From a virus: DNA of 47,602 nucleotides. Below the pieces are notes generated by a model that saw only the letters and a program-made list of their open reading frames with translations, did not search any database and had not been told where the DNA came from. The stretch is from the IMG/VR virus record IMGVR_UViG_3300036857_000248, positions 1 to 47,602 of that record, one strand, 5' to 3'. Positions within the stretch are counted from its first letter, which is position 1, and each line of letters begins with the position of its first letter. Of this stretch, positions 6,949 through 14,100 are shown one piece after another. Both the position numbers and the translations under genes were made by a program.

Positions 6949-9444
6949 TTAAGTCCCGCCGAACACGTACGGCGTGTCGCCGGCCGGATTGGTCGGCCCG
7001 GAGCTGGCCGGCGCCATCTGCGTCGCACGCGAAATCGAGGTGTCTTTCAGCAGCCCTTCGCCCGTCGCGCTCGCTCGCGTGCCGGGTGGGCCATTGATAT
7101 CGACTTTCAAATGGCCTTTGCCGGTCACCGTCGTTTCGCGCTCCTTATCCAGCTCCGCGCCACGGGCAATCGCTGCGTCCATGCTTTTGGACGCCGGCTG
7201 CACCATGAAGCGTTCATCGGTCGGAAAATTCTTCGCGGTATAACCCATCCTCGCCGCCGCTGCCGCCGTGATATCAACGCCGCGCCCGGTGCGCGCTGCC
7301 GGTCCGACATCGGTTTGCGGCAACATAAATTTGCGACCGTCCGGCGTCGTCACCTCGAACATCTGACCAAGCGTCGCTTTGGACGGCAACGCAATGCCGG
7401 GCCGATTGCTCTTCGGACTATCCACCGGCTCGGATGGGTCATGCCAACCCGGTGCGTTGCCGAACCATGAGCCCCTAACCTTGGCGGCATCACCGGCACT
7501 GCCGCCGACCGCCCCGCCGCTGGCGGCACCGCCGACGATCTTGTTGGCTTCACCCTCCGGCACGCCATTGGCGATCAACGCGTCGCGCGCTGCCTTGGCG
7601 CTGCGAATGCCGAAATGTCCGGCATCGGGATTGCGCCACTGGCTGCCCGAGACAAGACCCCATTTTTTCGCCAGCGCTTCCTCTTGCTCCTGCGGCAGCG
7701 ATACGCCACCCTTGCGAACGTTGCGCGCGACTTGATTGAGATCGAACGCCGTACCGATCGGATGTCCAGATGCATTGCTCGGCCGACTGCCAAGCGTGCC
7801 GGAATTGGGACCGATGACACCGCCAGCCGCTTCGTAATCGTTGATGAAGCCCTGGAAATTTTTCGCGTAGGCGGCAGCAACCTGAAACTTGTGCCCGCTC
7901 GCCGTCGTCACCGTTGTAGTGCCGCCGCGCATGATCGGCGTCCCGGCCGGCGCCGTAATGCCACCAGGACCGCCGGGACCCGGTGGGGCACCCATGGCCG
8001 CAGGGGATTCACCGGCACCCTTGCCGGTGCCGGGTCCAGCATCATTGCCGTAAGGCGCATCACTCGGACTGCGTAGCGCCCACGGTCGCGCACGACCGCC
8101 GCCGCCGCCGCCACCGCCGCCGCCACCGCCACCGCCGAGATCGCCGAGACCGAGCGCTGCGCCCATCGCAGCCAAGCCGCCGCCACGTCCCGTCGCCATC
8201 GGATTGGTCAATGCATCATTGAGCTGGCGCATCTGCTCAGTGAGCTGTTTGGTCTGATCGGTGTTATCTTCGAGATTGCGCCGGTCTTCGATATCGACGT
8301 CGCCGCGACCCTGCAGATTGCGCCAAAAATCGTTGCCGCTGGCCGTGAAATTGCGGCTGTCCCACTCACCGCCCTGCACACTGCCGCCGATGAATTTCAT
8401 CGGCGCCGCGGTCGCACCGGGCCATGTCCCGAAACGCTCGTTGAAACTCGGCGCCGGCACACCTAGACCAAACTTGCCGAACGTGTCTTGGATCGCGCTT
8501 TTTGCCTCTGTTGGTGTGACATTCAACTTGGTCAGCGCCAGCGCAATGCGTTCGGCGTATTCCGCACCAGCTTTGAACGTGTCGGCCAATGTCTGCATCC
8601 ACGGCAAATTCATCGCTGCAACCACCGTGCCGATCGCTTGCCCGATGCGCTCAAGACCTTCCGCCATACCGCGACTAGCCGCGTAGAATTGCTTCAGAAT
8701 GGTTTCCTGTCTTTTGGAAAACTCATCTTGTTGTTTGTTTATTTTGCCGAGTTTGCCTTCGAGCTGATCCAGCTCCGGCGCCTTGAGCAACGCCAGAAAC
8801 CGCCGCTGCATCTCTGCGCCTTTTTCAGGACCGGCGAGATCGGTCCAACGCTCCCGCACCTTCTCGGCGGCCTTGCGCATGGTCTCGCCGAACTCTTCGA
8901 CCGTCTTCGCCTCGTCAGCGTCTTGCAGAACCTTCAGCATCTCCTGTAGTTCGAGAAATCCGCCACTGCGCAATTGACCGCGCAGCCGACCGTTAATCGT
9001 TTGCAGATCGCCCATCGAATCGGCCAAACCCTGCAATGTCGCAGTGGCCTTGCCGGCATCGACTCCCATTTCATCGAACACGCGCAGATTGGAGCGCAGT
9101 TGACCTAAACTTGTTCCCATGCGCGAAGCGGTCGTCGAAAGATCGACGATCGATTTCGATAACCCTTGGATGTCCGTCGCGCTCTCGACAACTTTTTCGC
9201 CGAACTTGAGAACTTCCTTGCCTGCCTCGGCAAACATGTTGCCCCAGAACGTGCCCTTGGCGATCTCGAAGCTTAAATCCTTGACGCCTTTGGTTGCACG
9301 CTCGACACTCTCACCGACCTTGCCAAACCCCGAAGACCCTGACCCCATGTTGGCCAGTTGATTTTTCAGATTGGCAAGCTTCGCCAGCGCTTCTTGATCA
9401 TCAAGCGTGACGACAAGTTCCAGTTGCTCTTGTTCAGTCGCCAT
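6949..9444 (-). CDS. Tail tape measure protein with a putative M15 peptidase domain
   Basis: 831 residues from the ATG at 9444 (MATEQEQLELVV). Residues 1-330 are long heptad-rich helices, typical for a tape measure. At about 480-495 there is a run of 11 or more glycines. A later domain has ASGHPIGTAFDLNQ followed by NPDAGHFGI, the H/D...H spacing of M15 D-Ala-D-Ala carboxypeptidase/endopeptidases. After it comes a domain with SWFGNAPGWHDP, FEVTTPDGRKFMLPQTDVG and GRGVDITAAAAARMGY, a double-psi-barrel or RlpA-like pattern. The tape measure sets tail length and is ejected; the peptidase would open peptidoglycan locally during entry (inference from family). Confidence 0.85.
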   Translation of the reverse strand: MATEQEQLELVVTLDDQEALAKLANLKNQLANMGSGSSGFGKVGESVERATKGVKDLSFEIAKGTFWGNMFAEAGKEVLKFGEKVVESATDIQGLSKSIVDLSTTASRMGTSLGQLRSNLRVFDEMGVDAGKATATLQGLADSMGDLQTINGRLRGQLRSGGFLELQEMLKVLQDADEAKTVEEFGETMRKAAEKVRERWTDLAGPEKGAEMQRRFLALLKAPELDQLEGKLGKINKQQDEFSKRQETILKQFYAASRGMAEGLERIGQAIGTVVAAMNLPWMQTLADTFKAGAEYAERIALALTKLNVTPTEAKSAIQDTFGKFGLGVPAPSFNERFGTWPGATAAPMKFIGGSVQGGEWDSRNFTASGNDFWRNLQGRGDVDIEDRRNLEDNTDQTKQLTEQMRQLNDALTNPMATGRGGGLAAMGAALGLGDLGGGGGGGGGGGGGGRARPWALRSPSDAPYGNDAGPGTGKGAGESPAAMGAPPGPGGPGGITAPAGTPIMRGGTTTVTTASGHKFQVAAAYAKNFQGFINDYEAAGGVIGPNSGTLGSRPSNASGHPIGTAFDLNQVARNVRKGGVSLPQEQEEALAKKWGLVSGSQWRNPDAGHFGIRSAKAARDALIANGVPEGEANKIVGGAASGGAVGGSAGDAAKVRGSWFGNAPGWHDPSEPVDSPKSNRPGIALPSKATLGQMFEVTTPDGRKFMLPQTDVGPAARTGRGVDITAAAAARMGYTAKNFPTDERFMVQPASKSMDAAIARGAELDKERETTVTGKGHLKVDINGPPGTRASATGEGLLKDTSISRATQMAPASSGPTNPAGDTPYVFGGT

Positions 9445-9502
9445 TACAACGATTCCCGAACTTGACAGTCGCAAACAAATAAACTACCTACACCAATTCT
9501 TA

Positions 9503-9650
9503 GGCATGGCAGGCGAGGACAGGCGCGGTTCGGCGCGACAAGGTCTGGCGCGGTAAGATTTGGCCAAGCAAAGCCAGACTTGGCAGGCGTGGTTTGTCGG
9601 GGTTTGGCCTTGGCGCCGTCTGGCCGGGCCGGTCTCGTCATGGTCGGCAC
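9503..9650. repeat. Intergenic spacer with 5-nt periodic GGNNN sequence (copy 1)
   Basis: Starting at TTAGGCATGG, the plus strand can be read as pentamers that mostly begin with GG (GGCAT, GGCAG, GCGAG, then GGCGC, GGTTC, GGCGC, GGTCT, GGCGC, GGTAA). The phase holds with slips to about 9650. An ORF crosses it (9444-9695, minus) but has no gene-like character. A similar spacer at 16640-16710 also starts TTAGGCATGG. Both lie just upstream of a minus-strand gene. Confidence 0.6.
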
Positions 9651-9653
9651 AAG

Positions 9654-9685
9654 TGAAGGGTGATCTGGGAACGGGTCACCCTTCA
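9654..9685 (-). terminator. Strong stem-loop after the assembly-chaperone gene
   Basis: TGAAGGGTGA and TCACCCTTCA form a perfect 10-bp stem with a 12-nt loop, 6 nt after the stop of the chaperone extension frame. There is no U-run on the minus-strand side, so it may be an RNA-processing or stabilising hairpin and not a true terminator. It separates the chaperone genes from the tape measure. Confidence 0.5.
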
Positions 9686-9691
9686 TGCTTT

Positions 9692-9931
9692 TCACTCGTC
9701 TTCATTCTCACGCGCCCGTGCCGCGTTCTGCAACTCGATCAGTTTGAGCGTGTAGTAAACGTGCATGTTTATTTGCGACAACGGTTGCTGCAAAAACGTC
9801 ATCGGGTCTTGTTTGTAACGATCCGCCAACCGATAAGCGTTGATAATCATTTCCTCCGGATTCGGAGCAAGGCCGCCTTCTAGAAGAGACCTTGCTCCGG
9901 GAGAAAAAAGCTGCGCAACCGATAAGCGCAA
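9692..9931 (-). CDS. Tail assembly chaperone extension, reached by -1 frameshift
   Basis: The frame is open from above 9931 and encodes SPGARSLLEGGLAPNPEEM, then a helical domain to the stop at 9692. It overlaps the end of the chaperone frame (9880-9931). In Mu, lambda and many other tailed phages the second chaperone frame is made only as a fusion through a programmed slip. Here the slip site and hairpin at 9864-9909 fit that. The annotated ATG at 9931 has no good ribosome site. The fusion would read ...YRLRSFF then SPGARSLLEG... The extension normally contacts the tape measure while the short form binds the tube protein. Confidence 0.8.
   Translation of the reverse strand: MRLSVAQLFSPGARSLLEGGLAPNPEEMIINAYRLADRYKQDPMTFLQQPLSQINMHVYYTLKLIELQNAARARENEDE
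9864..9909 (-). promoter_or_regulatory. Programmed -1 frameshift site: T6 run plus 9-bp hairpin
   Basis: On the minus strand the codons AGC TTT TTT CTC contain six T (9904-9909). Five nucleotides further, GGAGCAAGG (9890-9898) pairs perfectly with CCTTGCTCC (9864-9872) around a 17-nt loop that contains the zero-frame TAG (9880-9882). Slipping back one base on the second TTT continues with TCT CCC GGA in the extension frame. Slippery run, short spacer, stem and stop in the loop are the classic arrangement. Confidence 0.8.
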
Positions 9932-10305
9932 CTGTTATAGTCTCGCGGGTCCATCTTCTGAATCTGCGGCTCCAGCAGCCCGGACAGATTGGCCATCAGC
10001 GTCATCATCTTGCGGTCGTCGATCACGGCGTTGAACACCGCGCGACTGCCGCCGACATCGGCGATTTCGATCCGACACGGGTTGCCGCCGCAGCGGACGA
10101 TGTCGAGCGTATTCGGCTCGCGAAACGTGATCTCGTGCAGCATCTCGGTGCGCGATTTCTGGATCGGCTTGTGCAGCAGCTTGATCGTCAGCGGCCATTC
10201 CGGCGCGTCCTGCGGCAAATCCAGTTCAGTGTCATGTTGCGGCGTGACGTCCTTCATCTCGACCGGTTCGTCTTTCACAAAGCCTTCGCGTTCGGGCTTA
10301 TTCAT
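9880..10305 (-). CDS. Tail assembly chaperone (Mu gp41 / TAC type)
   Basis: 141 residues. EWPLTIKLLHKPIQ, EITFREPNTLDIVR, MMTLMANLSGL and QKMDPRDYNSCAYRLRSFF follow the layout of the gp41-type tail assembly chaperones: a beta-rich N-part, then a helical part around two short conserved segments. The protein acts transiently in tail assembly and is not in the virion. It lies between tail structural genes and the tape measure, where this gene is expected, and its 3' end carries the frameshift signal. Confidence 0.8.
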   Translation of the reverse strand: MNKPEREGFVKDEPVEMKDVTPQHDTELDLPQDAPEWPLTIKLLHKPIQKSRTEMLHEITFREPNTLDIVRCGGNPCRIEIADVGGSRAVFNAVIDDRKMMTLMANLSGLLEPQIQKMDPRDYNSCAYRLRSFFLPEQGLF

Positions 10306-10314
10306 GTGCTCTCC

Positions 10315-10689
10315 CTATGGTGCATGCGTAATCGAGAAACTCGACAGCGTGACGTTCTGGCCGGCCACGATGTTGGTGTCGTTCAAGTTGATGTCGGCGC
10401 CAGCGGTGTCGATCGTCAAACCCGACACGATGACGCTGCCGGTGCTGCTCCTGATCCGCGCATTGGCGGCCGTGCCGGTGGCGCTGGCGGCAGCGAATTT
10501 CGGCGCGCCGATCATCGTGATGGTGTCGCCCGACAGCGAGAACGACGGCTTGTTCAGGCTGAACGTCACCAGCACCGTGCCCATACCGGCGGTGCCCATC
10601 TCCAGCGTGCCCGCCGTGCCGGCATCGATCGCGTTGATCACCGCCTGCATCCGCGTGGTCTTCAGCGCCGCGATATAGCTGACGGTCAT
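10315..10689 (-). CDS. Phage structural protein of unknown role
   Basis: 124 residues: a helical start (MTVSYIAALKTTRMQAVINAIDAGTAGTL), then a beta-rich sandwich-like body (FSLNKPSFSLSGDTI and following) full of T, S, A, N and G. This is the pattern of small tail-associated or decoration proteins that occur in many siphoviruses and myoviruses. Stop/start overlap with the upstream gene (10686-10689). The 142-residue protein at 16838-17266 has a similar layout and may be a distant relative. No specific function recognised. Confidence 0.6.
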   Translation of the reverse strand: MTVSYIAALKTTRMQAVINAIDAGTAGTLEMGTAGMGTVLVTFSLNKPSFSLSGDTITMIGAPKFAAASATGTAANARIRSSTGSVIVSGLTIDTAGADINLNDTNIVAGQNVTLSSFSITHAP

Positions 10690-11108
10690 CCGACCCGCCC
10701 TTCGCCGGCCGCGCGATCCTGATCACGACGCAGCTTCGCCGTCATGTTGACGACGTTGCTCTGCGACGGTGCCGGCGCCGCCGCCCACGGATCGACATGC
10801 ACGTTGATCTGTCCAGCGAATGGCGTCGCGGCGACACCGCCGGAGATCACCCGCAACACGTGCTCGCAGATCGCCGCCGCCAGCCGTGTCGTGATCATCG
10901 CCGGCACCAATACCGAGAACTGACCTGCAGTCGCGTTGGTGATCGAGTAAGTGACTTCGTTGGATTCGATCAGCCGATGGTTCAGCCGATTAAGCAAAGT
11001 CCACAGCAGTTGCGGACCGCCGGTCAGATCGAACGGCGTGCCGTCCGCGTTGAGCAGCGTGAAGTTCAGTTGCCAGTCATCTCCTGCAAACAGATCGACA
11101 AGGTTCAT
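10686..11108 (-). CDS. Unknown tail-region protein, beta-sandwich-like
   Basis: 140 residues from the ATG at 11108, which overlaps the TGA of the giant repeat protein (ATGA). MNLVDLFAGDDWQLNFTLLN followed by DGTPFDLTGG resembles the short BppU-like N-terminal domains that describe 'material properties' in many phages: xxGDtxxfxltxxdxdGxpxDLTGa. That family is found near tail fibres and adhesins. The end AKLRRDQDRAAGEGRVG is basic. The longer frame to 11348 is a shadow. Function by resemblance only. Confidence 0.6.
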   Translation of the reverse strand: MNLVDLFAGDDWQLNFTLLNADGTPFDLTGGPQLLWTLLNRLNHRLIESNEVTYSITNATAGQFSVLVPAMITTRLAAAICEHVLRVISGGVAATPFAGQINVHVDPWAAAPAPSQSNVVNMTAKLRRDQDRAAGEGRVG

Positions 11109-14100
11109 GGCATGCGTCCGATAAAATCTTGGCTGTTGCGCGTGCGCCCAGTGAACGCGGACGCGGCGGACAGTTGCGCCACCAGATCGGCCGAGCGCTT
11201 GCGCCCGGTGAACGCCGGTGTCGGTTCGATCTCGCCCGCCAGCTCCGGCGGCGGCGCGATCTCGGCAATGAAATCCTCGCTGAAGCGCTTGCCGCTGGTG
11301 CCGTGCGCGGTGTCGGGCGCTTCCTGCGCGGTGCCTTCCGGCACCCAATAAGCGACGCCATTGGCGACATCGGACGCTTCCTGCGCGACGCCTGCACCGA
11401 TAACCCGCGCCACCGCCTGCAGCGTGCCGAGCCCGGCCGCCGCGCCGACGCCGGCATTGACCGATTTGGCGACACCGGTCGCGACGCCGTGACCGGCGGC
11501 GCTGCCGTCGCCGATCTCGAACCCGCTGCCCGGCGCCGTCGCCGTGCTGGTGCCGACGGCATGGCCTTGCGCCGACGCCAGCGCCGTCGCCTCGCCGGTG
11601 TCGCCGCCGAGACCGGAGCTAAACCCGACCGCGACAAAGATGCCGGTGCCGACCGCGTTGGCTGCGCCGATCCCGGCCGCGCTGCCCGGCTGCCGAACCA
11701 ACGCCGCCCCGGCGCCAGTGGCCGTCCCGGTGCCGGCGGCAACGCCGACCGTGCCCTGCAGCGATTGCGCCGCCGCGCTGCCGACTCCGGCAGATGCGCC
11801 GACCGAATTGCTCGCCCCGACGCCAACCGCCGAAGCCACGCCGGTGCCGGTGGCCGCGCCAATCGACAGGCTGCTGGCGACCGCCGCCGCCGACCCGAGA
11901 CCAGCCGCACTGCCGACGGCTGCCGCCGTCGATCGCCCGATGCCGCTCGCCACACCGGTGCCGGCGGCGCTGCCGAGCCCACCCTGCAACGATTGCGCCG
12001 CCGCTGTGCCAGTGCCGGCCGCTGCGCCGACCGCACTGGCGAGGCTGGCGCCGATGCCAGAAGCCGTTCCAACGCCGGACGTCGCCCCTTGCCCGGCGGC
12101 TCGCGCCTGTGCCGCGCCGGTACCGGCGGCATTGCCCGGGCTGCGCGCCGTCGCTTGGCCGGTCGCGCTGGCCGCGCCGAGACCGGCAGCGGCACCTTGC
12201 CCAGCGGCTTGCGCCTGTGCCGACCCGGTGCCGGCGGCAACCGCGATCGAGGTGCCTTGCTGAATTCCAGACGCGGTGCCTGTGCCGGCCGCGTTGCCGG
12301 TCGCCAGCGCCGTCGATCGCCCGATCCCGGACGCCGCGCCGAGGCCGGCGGCAGCGCCCTGCGCACTGGCGAGCCCGACCCCTGACGCGACCCCGACGCC
12401 CGCCGCCGATCCGGTCGCAACCGCTGTAGACTGTCCGACCCCGGACGCCGCGCCGGTGCCGGCGGCAGCGCCTTGTGTGACGCCGACGCCCGATCCGGTG
12501 GCGTTGGCCGCGCCGGTGCCGGCCGCCGCCCCAGGCGAAAAGATGATGCCGGTACCGGTCGCCGTGGCGGTGCCGGTCGCCGTCGCGCTGCCGACCGCCG
12601 CCGCTGTCGATTGTCCGACCGCGCTGGCCGCACCGATGCCGGTGGCGCTGCCAAGGCTCGGCGCCACCCCCAGCGCAATACCGGTTCCCGCCGCGCTGCC
12701 GGTGGCGCTGAACAGCGCCGCCCCGGTGGCCGCTGCAGCGCCTGTTCCCGCAGCGGCGCCGGGCGCTGAGACGATCCCGGTGCCGGCGGCTGTCGCGGTG
12801 CCGGTCGCAGCGGACGCCGCTGTAGCGGCGGCTGTGGCCCGCCCAATGCCCGTTGCCGTGCCGGTTCCGGACGTCGCGCCCTGCCCGGCGGCTTGCGCCT
12901 GCGCGCTGCTGGTGCCGGCGGTGCTGCCGGTCGCCACCACCGTGGCGGCCCCGGTGGCGGACGCTGCACCCGCGCCCGACGCATTGCCTGTGCCGGCCGC
13001 TGCCGCAGTCCCGGTCGCCGAGGCCGCGCCCGTGCCGGTCGCGACTGCCGTGGCGAGGAATGTGCTGCGCCCGACGCCGCTCGCTGCGCCGGTGCCTGCG
13101 CTCGACCCCGTGCTGTTGCTCGCTCCGCTGCCGGTCGCGCTCGCGGTCGAAGTGCCGGCGGCCGACCCGGCAGCCACCGCCGTCGATTGTCCGACGCCGT
13201 TGGCGGCGCCGGTGCCCGCAGCCGCACCGCTGCCGGCACCAGCCGGCAAAGCCGGCTTCAGCGCGATCACCGCAACCGCAACAACCGACGAAGTGGTCAG
13301 CGTCCACGTGCCGGCGACACTGCCCGGCGTGGCCAGGGTCTTGTCTTCGGTCGCGCCGTAACCAGAAAGCCAGAACGTGCCGCGCTTGGTGTAGCCGGTG
13401 CCCGCCGCGTAGCCGTTCTGACTGGAGCCTTGGCAATCAACGATCGACGACCAGATCAGATCGTTGGCGACGGTGGTCGTAATGCTGCCCGACGTCGCCG
13501 CATCGGTGGTGTTGCTGGCGGGACTTTGCAGATTGATCGCGTGACCATCGCGCGGATCGGTAGTCAGAACTCCCGAATATTCATCCCAGACGATGTCGTT
13601 GATGCCTTCAGACTGGCTGAAGTTCGCCGTGATCGTCGAAGGGCCGTTGGTGATATTCCAGAGAATGAAAGTGACGTGAGTCTGTGCGTTACCTGGATCG
13701 CCTCCACGATCCACGATCGTGTAAGTGTTGCCCTTGTCGTCGGTGACCGACGTGAGATCGAGCGTGTCGGCGCGCTGCCACGACACCGCGCCGACGACGC
13801 AATTGCCGACGCCCACCGCCGCGCCGGTCGCACTTGCAGAACTGCCGCCTTGAAACGCGTTCGGCGTAACGTGCTGCACGAAAGCCGGAGCAACAGCGCC
13901 GCCGCTGCCGGTCGCGCTCGCGGTAGATGTGCCCGCTGCAGCACCCTGCGCAATCTTGAGCCCGATGCCGACCGCGCTCGCTGCACCGGTGCCGCTCGCG
14001 ACGCCTTGGCCGCTGCCCGCACCACTGCCGGTCGCGCTCGCGGTAGATGTGCCCGCTGCGGCACCCTGCGCGATCTTGAGCCCGGTGCCGACCGCGCTCG

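Noticed and set aside
9444-9695. 83-codon minus-strand frame between tape measure and chaperone
   Set aside because: It follows the 5-nt periodic spacer and a hairpin; Pro/Arg/Ala-rich translation without gene character and no coupling to neighbours.
11077-13482. Very long open frames on both strands (for example 11129-12385 plus, 11077-13239 minus, 11619-13436 minus)
   Set aside because: They are by-products of the GC-biased repeats in the giant protein gene; their translations are Arg/Ala/Pro-rich without structure, while the accepted frame has ordered domains at both ends.
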